Assembly (NCBI GenBank): GCA_002427055.1
Contig: DIPA01000056.1
Span: forward strand, 1 to 18,597
Origin: Firmicutes bacterium UBA5500
GTDB lineage: Bacteria; Bacillota; UBA994; UBA5500
Direction of reading: 5' to 3'
Length of the DNA: 18,597 nt
This document shows positions 7,148 to 14,998 of the stretch, in pieces. Position 1 is the first letter of the stretch; each line of letters opens with the position of its first letter. Made by a program: the position numbers and the translations under genes. The notes beneath the pieces were generated by a model, which had not been told where the DNA came from, did not search any database, and saw only the letters and a program-made list of their open reading frames with translations.

Positions 7148-7999
7148 TTACGGCAACCGGAAATGTGCCGGTTGGGTATCACGTTTCAGCACCTCAAAAG
7201 TATAACCCTGGGCCTTGAGACCTTCTATAATGGCGGGTAGTGCTTCTACTGTCGTCTTCTTGGCAGGAGCATCGTGCAACAACACGATTGCCTGGTTGCG
7301 TCCTCGCGCGCCGCGCAAAACAGCATCTACAATTACCGGTGTGCTTACTAACGGCCTAGTCGCATCCTGTCCGCATACATTCCAGTCAAAATACTGCATG
7401 CCTTCGCGGTGAATACGCTTTGTCAGGCTAGACGCCAATTCTGCGCCACCATATCTGGTTGTAAACGTCGTGTTTGAGCCGCCCGGGAAACGCAAGATAT
7501 CTGGTCTAACACCGGTCGTATCCTCGACTAAGTTACGTAGTTGATACATGCTCTCCATAAAAGCATCTTCTGACTTGTAGATATCTGAGTATACATGGCT
7601 ATAGCTATGCAGTCCGATTGCATGCCCTTCTTCTATAATCCTTTTATAAAGATGTTTACTATATTCTGTTTCTGACCCAATGACAAAAAAAGTTGCTTTA
7701 GCATCGTATTCCTTTAAGATATTTAATATTTGCTCCGTGTTGGAACTCGGGCCATCATCAAAAGTCAAATAGGCAAACTTAGGTTGTTTAGGTTGGGTCG
7801 AGGGTTTGCTATCAATTAGCTGAGCTTCTTGCTTGGCCATCTCCAAGTCAACGCTTAAGGAAGTGTTCTCGTCTATCAGTTGTTCATTCTCTTTTTTCAA
7901 TGCCTGCACGGTAGCTTGCAGTTTGAACATATGTGTCGCTAGGCCTACTAAGACGCCTACTACTAATACTGCCACAATGAACTTCTTCTGCTTGCCCAT
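7148..7999 (-). CDS. Membrane-anchored polysaccharide deacetylase (NodB/CE4)
   Basis: A 283-residue protein with a CE4 metal-dependent deacetylase domain, a family that removes acetyl groups from wall GlcNAc or MurNAc or from exopolysaccharide. Order of parts: N-terminal membrane anchor (residues 7-24), a short coiled coil (about 27-60), a Pro/Lys/Gln linker, then the catalytic domain from residue 75. Visible motifs are TFDDGP (catalytic base and metal Asp at 81-82), HSYSH (metal His 131 and 135), RFPGGS (170-175), the DWNVCGQD loop (205-212) and LLHD (catalytic His 242). All catalytic residues are present, so it should be active at the outer face of the membrane. ATG at 7999 has AGGAAGGTGAG just upstream. 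Substrate cannot be decided from sequence; neighbouring NamZ makes peptidoglycan plausible. Confidence 0.92.
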   Translation of the reverse strand: MGKQKKFIVAVLVVGVLVGLATHMFKLQATVQALKKENEQLIDENTSLSVDLEMAKQEAQLIDSKPSTQPKQPKFAYLTFDDGPSSNTEQILNILKEYDAKATFFVIGSETEYSKHLYKRIIEEGHAIGLHSYSHVYSDIYKSEDAFMESMYQLRNLVEDTTGVRPDILRFPGGSNTTFTTRYGGAELASSLTKRIHREGMQYFDWNVCGQDATRPLVSTPVIVDAVLRGARGRNQAIVLLHDAPAKKTTVEALPAIIEGLKAQGYTFEVLKRDTQPAHFRLP

Positions 8000-8071
8000 T
8001 TAGCTCACCTTCCTGTTTGTCTTCAGTTAACATGATAACATTTTTTCAAATCAAAAAGGTTAAGCAAAAGT

Positions 8072-8082
8072 GACACCGTGTC
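8072..8082. promoter_or_regulatory. Short inverted repeat in divergent intergenic region
   Basis: GACAC-C-GTGTC lies between the divergent deacetylase gene and the 8172 gene, just upstream of the candidate -35 box. It could be an operator half-site pair, but 11 bp is short and chance occurrence is possible. Confidence 0.25.
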
Positions 8083-8087
8083 GTAAT

Positions 8088-8117
8088 TTGCCGACAAAGC
8101 AAAGCGATTTCTATGAT
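8088..8117 (+). promoter_or_regulatory. Candidate sigma-A promoter for the 8172 gene
   Basis: TTGCCG (8088-8093) and TATGAT (8112-8117) are separated by 18 bases, matching the consensus at four and five of six positions. The distance to the ATG at 8172 is about 47 nt from the expected start site. Confidence 0.5.
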
Positions 8118-8171
8118 TTGCTGGTACTCCCGCAGCTATGCACGCATAAACTGATTAGGGGAGGGAGTTAA

Positions 8172-8642
8172 ATGCCTAAATGCGAAATGTGGAAAGAGTT
8201 CATCATTGACGCGGAACGCGCCTGGTTGAGGGTGTTTGACTCAGGCAAACGTAGTCCTTTTCTCAGTCCCGACGGCGCTCCTTTATTACGCTTGCCCATG
8301 CGTTGGCAAAGGCGCCGCTGCATCTACAATTACTTTCGGCGTTGGTGGGGGCCAACGTTAGCAGGCAATATGCTGCGCAACTTACCCATCTTCGACAGAG
8401 GTGGTTGCCTCTACGTGGCTGCTTATGATGTACCACCTATCTCCTTGAATGTTAGCCAAGTTACGTTATTGGAAGACAACAATGAGCGTATCCTGCTACG
8501 TGCTGTACTGACTGGCGGTTACGATGAGCCTTTAGTAATCAACTACGTGGTTAAAAAACACCCATTGACAAAGCACTACATGATTGTAGCCAGAAGTGAC
8601 TATGAGGACTTCCGTTATCATGGAAAGAGAATCGAAGAATAA
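8172..8642 (+). CDS. Hypothetical protein, possibly IseA-like
   Basis: A 156-residue protein without signal peptide or membrane segment, starting at ATG 8172 after the strong ribosome site GGGGAGGGAG. The N-terminal third is basic and aromatic (LPMRWQRRRCIYNYFRRWWG), and the rest looks like alternating beta strands ending in HYMIVARSDYEDFRYHG. The pattern of a YF-x-x-WWG helix, then strands with RLYVA-like and KHPxTKHYMI segments, reminds me of the IseA DL-endopeptidase-inhibitor fold sometimes attached to stalk domains in Bacillota, but the match is only by impression. IseA proteins are normally exported, and this one has no leader, which counts against it. It may be transcribed alone from the promoter at 8088; the MFS gene downstream has its own -10 box. 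Confidence 0.7.
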   Translation: MPKCEMWKEFIIDAERAWLRVFDSGKRSPFLSPDGAPLLRLPMRWQRRRCIYNYFRRWWGPTLAGNMLRNLPIFDRGGCLYVAAYDVPPISLNVSQVTLLEDNNERILLRAVLTGGYDEPLVINYVVKKHPLTKHYMIVARSDYEDFRYHGKRIEE

Positions 8643-8717
8643 TAATACATGGCTAATACGATAATTTAATAACTAGAGATGTACGGTAATCTTAGGGAAT
8701 AGAATAGTTAAATATAG

Positions 8718-8723
8718 TATAAT
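8718..8723 (+). promoter_or_regulatory. TATAAT -10 box upstream of the MFS gene
   Basis: A perfect TATAAT sits 27 bases upstream of the MFS start in an AT-rich stretch. No good -35 hexamer is found 16-18 bases upstream (GGGAAT at best), so it may be weak or activator-dependent. Confidence 0.35.
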
Positions 8724-8749
8724 TGGCATGATGAGATAGGAGTGAGATC

Positions 8750-10021
8750 ATGCCAAAACAAGAACGGACAAGCTTAGCCCACAATATTCGCTGGAATAAC
8801 ATCAATGGGATCTTTTCAACCTTATCCCAGAACATGTTGGCCCCCTTTACCGGTATCTTTGCTATTAAATTGGGGGCCCCCGACAGTCTGATCGCAGCAT
8901 TATCGTCCTGGCCAGCATTAGTAAGCCTGCTGACGATGATTCCGGGTGCGCGGTATGTTGACCGTTACCCACGCCAAAAGCGACTGGTTGCTGCACTGAT
9001 GTTTTTCAACCGCATTTTCTTTTTCCTGTTAGCCCTACTCCCATTTTTGGTGACTGACCCTAATCGACGCCCCATTGTATTTGTGGCAATGATTGCTCTG
9101 ATGAACGTGCCAGGATCATTGGCTGTGATTGCTTGGCAATCATTTATGGGCAAAGTTATTCCTGCAACAGAGCGGGGTAGAGCTTTTGCTAAACGTAACC
9201 AGCTCATGAGCCTCTGCGGCATCGTTGCCTCATTGCTTGCCGGTCGGATTATGGACAAGCTCGTTTTTCCAACAGGGTTTCAAATCATGTTTTTTACTGG
9301 CTTTATTTTGGCTATGTTAGAGATTGCTGCCTTTACTCAAGTAATTGAGCCTAAGGGAACTCATGCTACTGCCGCACCGACAGAAGCAAGTAAGTCCGTC
9401 TTTAATTGGGCTAGTATGCAAGCTGGCTTTCATCGCCATCGTAATTATTGGCTGTTTGCAGGCGCCTCGTTACTTTTCCACCTTGGTTGGCAGATGGGCT
9501 GGCCGTTATATACGAAGTATCAGGTGCAGATACTGGGAGCTACCACAACTTGGGTTAGCGTCTTCGGGGTTTGCCAATCATTAAGTGCAGTAGCTGCCTA
9601 TCCCATCTGGGCCAAGCTGGCAGATCGCTATAGCAATCAGCGCATGCTTGCGGTTGCCACACTCGGCATGGCGCTTACACCACTGCTCTACGTCTTCTGC
9701 ACTGAACTATGGATGTTGGCGATGTTGAGTCTGCTGATTGGGGTCTCCGTAGCCGGTACTGTTCTGCTACTGTTCAATACCTTGCTGGAACTAAGCCCGG
9801 AAGCCTCCCGCACTCAATACATTGCTTACCATAATACAGCAACGAATGCGACAGCGGTGGTTGCCCCATACGCTGGAATTCTACTCTCGAGTCTGACAGG
9901 TATCCGCTGGGCCCTAGTTTGCACCGCAATTGCACGTACAATTGGAGCAGCTGCTTTGGCGTTGGTTTACCGATTAGGCCAAAAACACGTTGCAAAGACT
10001 AGCGACGCATGTAATTTTTGA
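8750..10021 (+). CDS. Major facilitator superfamily transporter
   Basis: A 423-residue integral membrane protein with about twelve hydrophobic segments, arranged as two six-helix halves around a hydrophilic central loop (roughly residues 200-225). The MFS-type loop after helix 2 reads GARYVDRYPRQKR, matching the family G-x-x-x-D-R-x-x-R/K-R/K signature. Another basic loop, ATERGRAFAKRNQ, follows helix 4, as in members annotated as sugar or drug efflux carriers. ATG at 8750 follows AGGAG with 7 nt spacing. The N-terminus has no cleaved signal. Substrate cannot be predicted. It lies on the same strand as tldD but is separated by 111 bases, so a link to TldDE (for example export of a processed peptide) is only a thought; no precursor peptide gene is seen between them. 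Confidence 0.9.
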   Translation: MPKQERTSLAHNIRWNNINGIFSTLSQNMLAPFTGIFAIKLGAPDSLIAALSSWPALVSLLTMIPGARYVDRYPRQKRLVAALMFFNRIFFFLLALLPFLVTDPNRRPIVFVAMIALMNVPGSLAVIAWQSFMGKVIPATERGRAFAKRNQLMSLCGIVASLLAGRIMDKLVFPTGFQIMFFTGFILAMLEIAAFTQVIEPKGTHATAAPTEASKSVFNWASMQAGFHRHRNYWLFAGASLLFHLGWQMGWPLYTKYQVQILGATTTWVSVFGVCQSLSAVAAYPIWAKLADRYSNQRMLAVATLGMALTPLLYVFCTELWMLAMLSLLIGVSVAGTVLLLFNTLLELSPEASRTQYIAYHNTATNATAVVAPYAGILLSSLTGIRWALVCTAIARTIGAAALALVYRLGQKHVAKTSDACNF

Positions 10022-10132
10022 TGATAATCGAATTTTCTCAGCATTTTATGGAGGGATAGACGCACGGGCAGAGAATTTCAGGAATTTAGATACCTTTTTT
10101 ACTACTATATGTTGCTGAAAGGGAGGAGTTTA

Positions 10133-11515
10133 ATGAGGCAATTGCTACTAAAGACGCTGAAACTAGCGTCGGACCTAGTTGACTACTGTGAAATTCGCTT
10201 TGAAGCAAGCCAAGTTCTGAGCATCAGATTTCAGGGCAAGGGATTAGACCGCATCAACAAAAATGTTCTCTACGGTGGTAACGTACGAGCACTTAGTCAA
10301 GGAGGGTGGGGGTTTGCGTCTTTCAACGATATTGCTGATCTAGAATCGTCATTATTGGCAGCCTGCGAACAAGCTAAATTTGCCGGCTACAAGAAACAAG
10401 AAGAGAGCAAACTTGCTCCGGTGCCCATTGTCGATGAGGAAGTGCAACCTGTCTACACGCTCGACCCACGGGCCGTTAGCATTGATGAAAAGGTACGCAT
10501 CCTCACGCATTATAATGATCTCATTTTGGGCTACAACCCAGCTATTGCAGCAGTCAATATTGTTTACATAGAGAAAGTGACCGACCTCTATTTTGCTAAT
10601 AGCGAAGGCACCTATATCAAGCAGGAGAAGCTAGACATCGGCGCCGATTTTGGCGCTACTGCCCGGCGCGATGAGGTTACAACACAGCAGTTTGTTGGCC
10701 GTGGTAGCTCAATCGGTTTTGACTGTATTTTAGGCATTGATGATGACATCAAACAGGCTTGCCAGTTAGCAGTTGATTCACTAGATGCGCAGCAGGTACA
10801 AGCCGGCGTCTATACCACCATTTGTGATCCTGCCATGGCTGGTTTGTTCGTGCACGAAGCGTTCGGGCACCTGAGCGAGGGTGATGACATTCATCGTAAT
10901 CCGGAGCTGGCTAAGACGATGACTTTGGGCCGCCGCTTAGGACGCGATATCTTAACTATTTATGACACGGGAGAGTATGCCGCAGGGCGTGGTCACCTAG
11001 TCTATGATGATGAAGGTGTAGCCACAGAACGCACCTACTTGATTAAAGAAGGTGTGTTAGTGGGGCGTCTGCACTCGCGCGAATCGGCTGCCATCATGGG
11101 CGAGAAGCCGACTGGTAGCGCGCGTGCCATTACTTATGAGTATCCACCTATCTGTCGTATGCGTAGCACCTGCATTGCACCCGGCACAAGTACTCTTGAC
11201 GAGATGATCAAAGACGTGCAGCTAGGCGTATATGCTGTCGGCGGCCTAGGGGGCGAGACGAATGGCGAGATGTTCACCTTCGTAGCCAGCCACGGTTACA
11301 TGATACGCGACGGCAAGTTGGCTGAGCTCGTAAAAGACGTGAAGCTGATGGGCAATGTCTTTACTACGCTAGCCAATATCGACATGGTAGGCAACGGCCC
11401 TATGCCTGACGATAGCGCCGGCGGCTGTGGCAAGAACGGCCAAAGCCCATTACCGACAGGTGCTGTCAGCCCGCATATTCGCATTCAGAATGTAATCATT
11501 GGGGGTGCAAAATGA
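10133..11515 (+). CDS. tldD: TldD metalloprotease subunit
   Basis: A 460-residue subunit of the TldD/TldE heterodimeric zinc protease, which degrades or matures unfolded peptides (in E. coli, microcin B17 leader and CcdA antitoxin). The catalytic motif HEAFGH is present, with metal histidines at 241 and 245-246 and Glu242, preceded by DPAMAGLFV as in the family. The glycine-rich C-terminus with MVGNGPMPDDSAGGCGKNGQ and the final IRIQNVIIGG strand are also typical. ATG at 10133 is chosen because GGGAGGAG lies just ahead (6 nt spacing); the in-frame ATG at 10109 lies upstream of that site. It overlaps tldE by 4 nt (ATGA), indicating translational coupling and a 1:1 complex. No small peptide substrate gene is apparent next to the pair. 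Confidence 0.95.
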   Translation: MRQLLLKTLKLASDLVDYCEIRFEASQVLSIRFQGKGLDRINKNVLYGGNVRALSQGGWGFASFNDIADLESSLLAACEQAKFAGYKKQEESKLAPVPIVDEEVQPVYTLDPRAVSIDEKVRILTHYNDLILGYNPAIAAVNIVYIEKVTDLYFANSEGTYIKQEKLDIGADFGATARRDEVTTQQFVGRGSSIGFDCILGIDDDIKQACQLAVDSLDAQQVQAGVYTTICDPAMAGLFVHEAFGHLSEGDDIHRNPELAKTMTLGRRLGRDILTIYDTGEYAAGRGHLVYDDEGVATERTYLIKEGVLVGRLHSRESAAIMGEKPTGSARAITYEYPPICRMRSTCIAPGTSTLDEMIKDVQLGVYAVGGLGGETNGEMFTFVASHGYMIRDGKLAELVKDVKLMGNVFTTLANIDMVGNGPMPDDSAGGCGKNGQSPLPTGAVSPHIRIQNVIIGGAK

Positions 11516-12795
11516 TGACTTCTCTTTTGCAGTCTCTGCCAACAGGCGTACAGGGTGAATTATTAACCAGCAAGAGTTCATCCCAGAGTATCAGCTATGC
11601 CGATAGCCAGTTTGAAGACATACAGAATAGCCGCTCCTTAAATGCCACCCTACGTGTCATTAAGGACGGCAAGATGGCGCTAGCCTCCAGCTCCAAGCCT
11701 AACGATGAACAGACCCTGCTAGAAAATGCACTTGCCATTGTCAAGTTTGGCACCGAGGTTAAGCATGAATTCCCCGGACCTGCCAGCTACGATGAACTAG
11801 AAATTGTTGATGAGGCAGTAACACAAGTAGAATTACCAACGATGGTAGATATCGCGGAAGACCTAGTTGCAACGCTAATCAACTACGATAGTCGCATTCA
11901 AGTCATGGCTGGTGTGACGCGGGAGGAACAGACAGTCTCGCTAGCTAACACCGCTGGTTTTTCGGGAGGATATCGTAAGACAGAGTGGTCCTACTATCTG
12001 GGTGGCCAATTGGTGCAAGGCGATGACATGCTATGGCTAGGCGAATGGGTTACCGGAGCTAACTTGCGTGATAACTATTCTGACGTAAAGGCAGACGTAA
12101 TCCATCGTTTCGAGCGAGCCAAGACAATAGTGCCCTTTAATGCTGGTGTATACCCGGTTATCTTTACCCCGGCGCAAATCGGCTACTTGTTAGAACCATT
12201 CCTGGCCTCCCTTAACGGCAAGGCCATCATGCGCGATATTTCCCCCTGGAAAGGGAAACGGGGAGCAAAATTGCTTGATGAGCGGATTAATATTATAGAT
12301 GACGGTACTCTACCATTTTGTGCTTCCAGTGTGCCTTTTGATCGCGAAGGAACGCCCACACGCCGCAATGCGCTGATTGAAAAAGGCGTTATCAAGCAAG
12401 AGATTCTTGATCTACAAAGTGGGAAGGCATTAGGACTGCCTTCAACTGGTAATGGCACCCTGACAGGCCCGCAACCACATCACGTAATTTTAAGCCCTGG
12501 CACAGAAAGCGTTGCTGCCACTCGCAAGAGTATCGATCGTGGGTTGATCGTCTTTGACTCCATGGGTGCTTGGGCAGGCAACCCCTATGGTGGCAACGTC
12601 AGCGGTACTATTTCACTCGGTCTGTTGATCGAGAATGGGGAAGTGGTGGGCCGCGTGAAAGACTGCATGTTCTCTATCAATTCGTTTAAACACTTCAAAG
12701 ACCACTTAATTGCGCTCAGTAAGGAGACAAAGGAAGACGGTAGCAGCACCTTCCCCTACGTCACCCTCGACGAAGTGGTAATCTCAACCCAGTAG
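11512..12795 (+). CDS. tldE: TldE/PmbA subunit
   Basis: A 427-residue partner of TldD. TldE (PmbA) has the same fold but lacks the HExxxH zinc site and completes the proteolytic chamber; consistent with this, no such motif is present here. Family features include the central NTAGFSGGYRKTEWSYY region, the PVIFTPAQIGYLLEPF segment, DDGTLPFCASSVPFDREGTP and the C-terminal GNPYGGNVSGTISLG followed by ENGEVVGRVKDCMFSIN. Two adjacent ATG codons (11512, 11515) are available; the first overlaps the tldD stop and has GGGGGTG upstream. It ends the operon, and the next 118 bases hold a folded element shared with the convergent YfjL-like gene. No separate promoter is seen. Confidence 0.95.
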   Translation: MMTSLLQSLPTGVQGELLTSKSSSQSISYADSQFEDIQNSRSLNATLRVIKDGKMALASSSKPNDEQTLLENALAIVKFGTEVKHEFPGPASYDELEIVDEAVTQVELPTMVDIAEDLVATLINYDSRIQVMAGVTREEQTVSLANTAGFSGGYRKTEWSYYLGGQLVQGDDMLWLGEWVTGANLRDNYSDVKADVIHRFERAKTIVPFNAGVYPVIFTPAQIGYLLEPFLASLNGKAIMRDISPWKGKRGAKLLDERINIIDDGTLPFCASSVPFDREGTPTRRNALIEKGVIKQEILDLQSGKALGLPSTGNGTLTGPQPHHVILSPGTESVAATRKSIDRGLIVFDSMGAWAGNPYGGNVSGTISLGLLIENGEVVGRVKDCMFSINSFKHFKDHLIALSKETKEDGSSTFPYVTLDEVVISTQ

Positions 12796-12803
12796 CACGT
12801 GTG

Positions 12804-12911
12804 CCAGGGTGATTTCCAATTCTGTTCCAACGGGCGGGTGCGCTACTTGGGCCCAGGCTATCGCCAACGGGCCTACGCAGCGCACCCCGCCCTTACCACG
12901 CCACCGTCTGG
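12804..12911 (-). repeat. Structured palindromic element, copy B (inverted relative to copy A)
   Basis: The gap between convergent tldE and the YfjL-like gene is occupied by a nested hairpin. Pairs: 12804-12807 with 12908-12911; 12808-12811 with 12902-12905; 12832-12844 with 12879-12892 (13 bp, one bulged C); 12850-12854 with 12869-12873; and 12856-12858 with 12863-12865, closing a 4-base loop. Read on the minus strand, the tip (CTGCGTAGGCCCGTTGGCG then ATAGCC) aligns with the plus strand of the element at 15193-15355. Neither end carries a T tract, so it is not a standard terminator, though it might stop both convergent transcripts. I do not recognise the family. Confidence 0.6.
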
Positions 12912-12913
12912 TA

Positions 12914-13744
12914 TTACTCTAGCTTTTGCTTTGCATCCTGTTCGGCGTAATACTCCCGCAGGGCCTGGTCAGCCGCAGCCACCCGCTCTGCTAAACCTTC
13001 CTCATATATGTCCTCATACAGAAAATCCTGCACGCTTACCCGTGGCTCGTCTAGGGCAGGCTTATCATCGCCACGCGGTTTTATAAGATCAAAGTCTATG
13101 GCATAAAAGCTAATACCCTTGCTGGCGAAGATACTCTTCAGGTTAAGCAAAATCTCAGCAGCTCGCGTGACCGTTACTGTTTCGTCTTCAATATAGAGCA
13201 CGATATGGCCAGCGGTTTCTGCCAATCCCATTACATCATAGACTTTATCAAGCGCCAATTCATCGAGCACTAGCCCGTACAAAGGGCCAAAGTCCTTGCG
13301 CTCATAATAGGGTGCAATCTCGCCATAGCCAATATAGCTCTTGTACGGAAAATCACCGGCGTCAATAACCCTCCGTATAGCCTGCCTATACTCATCGTTA
13401 ATTCTCTCGAAGGTATTAGACTTACCGAGAACGCGAAACTCATGATCATCATAGCGGACCTTCCCAGAAGGAGTAACATTAAGGGAAAAGCGGGTATCAA
13501 TGCTCTTGGAGGACTTTACATGAACATAATAACTACCTGACTTAAAGTCGTAGCGAGCTTTCTCTAGTTCTAAGTTCCTATCGGAATAAGTTGAAGCGAC
13601 ATACCTTCTCGCTGACCTGTTCGCAAGCATACGAGATATCGGGTTTCCAACAAGTCCGTTGGCGAACAACAGTATACCGGCAATGATGGCGAAGGCAAGT
13701 AGTGCTGCAGCAACCCTTAGCACAGGTTTAGATGATATTTGCAT
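12914..13744 (-). CDS. YfjL-like membrane-anchored protein, third gene of ECF operon
   Basis: A 276-residue protein with one N-terminal membrane segment (residues 9-31, LRVAAALLAFAIIAGILLFA) followed by NPISRMLANRSARRYVASTY and a strand-rich region (YDFKSGSYYVHVKS, then SIDTRFSL). This resembles the YfjL-like N-terminal domain found in Bacillota, of unknown function. The C-terminal third is helical and acidic. ATG at 13744 lies within the end of the anti-sigma gene (17-nt overlap) and has AAGGAGG nine bases upstream. As the last gene of a sigma/anti-sigma operon, it may be a sensor, an effector or an accessory that modulates the anti-sigma factor; this is inference. The gene stops 3 bases before structured element copy B. 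Confidence 0.82.
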   Translation of the reverse strand: MQISSKPVLRVAAALLAFAIIAGILLFANGLVGNPISRMLANRSARRYVASTYSDRNLELEKARYDFKSGSYYVHVKSSKSIDTRFSLNVTPSGKVRYDDHEFRVLGKSNTFERINDEYRQAIRRVIDAGDFPYKSYIGYGEIAPYYERKDFGPLYGLVLDELALDKVYDVMGLAETAGHIVLYIEDETVTVTRAAEILLNLKSIFASKGISFYAIDFDLIKPRGDDKPALDEPRVSVQDFLYEDIYEEGLAERVAAADQALREYYAEQDAKQKLE

Positions 13745-14285
13745 CTTGTCCGTCCTCCTTTCTGAACGCGAAATGTAGTAAGAAGGCTACTAGCGCGCCT
13801 ACGGCGGAAAGCCCGGCATGGATAAGTGCCCAAAAAAGGGGAGCAGAAAAAACACCCACCAGTCCCTCACTACCAAAAACACCCATAAACCAGTACTTAA
13901 TCAAGTACCAAACGTAGACAAATGGCAACATGGCAACAGGGACTAAATAGGACTTTTCCCTGAGCGCAAAATACCCCAGTGCCCCAATGGAAGGCATAAT
14001 GAGGACGTTATAGAACACTAAGCTGCTATCAGACAAGCTGAGACCTATGGATGCTCCCAAAACGACCATCACCAGCGCTGCGAGAGCAAGCTGCTGTTTG
14101 ATTTTAGTAAGCACTCTTTTTTCGTCCATCTGTGGCTTGTGGTCGCCGGCTTCCTCAAAGAGCTTTCGGCAAGCCTCACATCCCGCTATATGCTGCCTAA
14201 CCGCGCTAGTGCTGTCGCCACTGGCTACGCCATCTTTGACCAGTGGCATGAGATCTTGGCACACTTGGCATGAAATCTCATTCAT
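13728..14285 (-). CDS. Zinc-finger (zf-HC2) anti-sigma factor with multiple membrane segments
   Basis: A 185-residue membrane anti-sigma factor. The cytosolic N-terminus has the HC2 zinc motif, with Cys6 and Cys9, His32 and the HIAGCEAC signature (H-x3-C-x2-C, Cys36 and Cys39), which typically binds and sequesters an ECF sigma factor. From about residue 65 there are four or five hydrophobic segments, more than the single membrane pass of many RsiW-type proteins, suggesting a different signal-sensing mode. The start overlaps the sigma stop by 8 nt (ATGAATGA), so sigma and anti-sigma should be made in fixed ratio. The downstream YfjL-like gene overlaps its 3' end. The signal cannot be inferred. 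Confidence 0.9.
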   Translation of the reverse strand: MNEISCQVCQDLMPLVKDGVASGDSTSAVRQHIAGCEACRKLFEEAGDHKPQMDEKRVLTKIKQQLALAALVMVVLGASIGLSLSDSSLVFYNVLIMPSIGALGYFALREKSYLVPVAMLPFVYVWYLIKYWFMGVFGSEGLVGVFSAPLFWALIHAGLSAVGALVAFLLHFAFRKEDGQDANII

Positions 14286-14793
14286 ATGTAACTCCCTCCT
14301 TTGCTAGATGCTTTCTAATTCTGTTCTTAGCGCGATAATCAATAACTCTTGCGGAGCTTTCGGAAATACCGTGCTTCCGCGCTATCTCAGAAAACGAATA
14401 GCCTTCAATTCGCATCAGCACAATATCCTTTGTGCGGGGAGGTTCACTATCAAGTAGTCGCAGCATTCTTTGCGCGAACTCTCGGTTTATGGCAGAGCTC
14501 TCTGGATCTGATTCACTGAGCAGGTATCGCTCTGCTAGATCATCAAGCGAAATAGTAGGCTTTGTTTTCCGCAGGTGTTCATACCACTTGTACCTGGCGA
14601 TAGAAAAAAGCCAGGTCTTGATGTCGGAGTCTCCTTTGAATCTGGGAAGTGACCTAATCGCACCTAAGAAGGTATCGGATACTATATCTTCCGCCAGTAA
14701 GGAGTCATGCGTTAGGCTCACTAGGTATGTGAATACATCATGCTTATACTCTTCGTATATACTTCTGATAGCCAGCCTAACTCCCCCTTTCAT
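14278..14793 (-). CDS. ECF-type RNA polymerase sigma factor
   Basis: A 171-residue group 4 (ECF) sigma factor. Region 2 spans about residues 10-75, with DVFTYLVSLT, SLLAEDIVSDTFLGAI for core binding and the -10 recognition helix KTWLFSIARYKWYEHLRKTK. Region 4 spans about 110-165, with the helix-turn-helix GYSFSEIARKHGISESSARV for -35 recognition. The ATG at 14793 has no good ribosome site, whereas AAAGGGGGAG occurs just inside the gene (14790-14781) five bases before an in-frame CTG (14775), so translation may really begin there, giving 165 residues. Upstream lie a GGAAC-type -35 box, suggesting autoregulation, and a terminator shielding the operon from readthrough. It is co-transcribed with the anti-sigma factor. 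Confidence 0.93.
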   Translation of the reverse strand: MKGGVRLAIRSIYEEYKHDVFTYLVSLTHDSLLAEDIVSDTFLGAIRSLPRFKGDSDIKTWLFSIARYKWYEHLRKTKPTISLDDLAERYLLSESDPESSAINREFAQRMLRLLDSEPPRTKDIVLMRIEGYSFSEIARKHGISESSARVIDYRAKNRIRKHLAKEGVTYE

Positions 14794-14814
14794 GTATTAG
14801 TGACAACAGCCCCT

Positions 14815-14842
14815 ATTTCGTTACAGCCTAGCGAATAGTTCC
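14815..14842 (-). promoter_or_regulatory. Candidate ECF-type autoregulatory promoter
   Basis: On the minus strand GGAAC (14842-14838) precedes CGAAAT (14820-14815) with a 17-base spacer, resembling ECF promoters (GGAAC or TGAAC -35 with CG-rich -10). A second possibility is TGTAAC (14826-14821) followed by a GTC about 15 bases on. Transcription would begin near 14808, only 15 nt before the ATG. Confidence 0.4.
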
Positions 14843-14853
14843 TGACCATAACC

Positions 14854-14880
14854 AAAAAGACGGCGTCAATCGCCGTCTTT
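14854..14880 (-). terminator. Intrinsic terminator upstream of the ECF operon
   Basis: A 10-bp stem, 14856-14865 with 14871-14880, and 5-base loop. On the minus strand it runs into five T residues (14858-14854), while the plus side has only three. It would end transcripts coming from the metallophosphoesterase remnant and UPF0182 side and isolate the sigma operon. Confidence 0.75.
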
Positions 14881-14998
14881 GGCATAAAAAACACTAAACG
14901 TTTTATCATTCAAGATTCTCAGCATATAATCAGCCTATCCTTGCTTATCATAAAGCACCATACCCTCCTTTTCCACTGCGGAACGCATAGAGGCATTT

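Noticed and set aside
12799..13086. Plus-strand 95-codon frame after tldE
   Set aside because: Its codons are those of structured element copy B and the antisense of the YfjL-like gene; no ribosome site and no family resemblance.
14881..14998. Minus-strand reading frame YMLRILNDKTFSVFYAKDGD preceded by AAAAGGAGGG
   Set aside because: The ribosome site is followed by GTG but an in-frame TAG stops after 8 codons; the remaining frame is short and ends in the terminator loop. Too little to call a gene, though a decayed small gene is possible.
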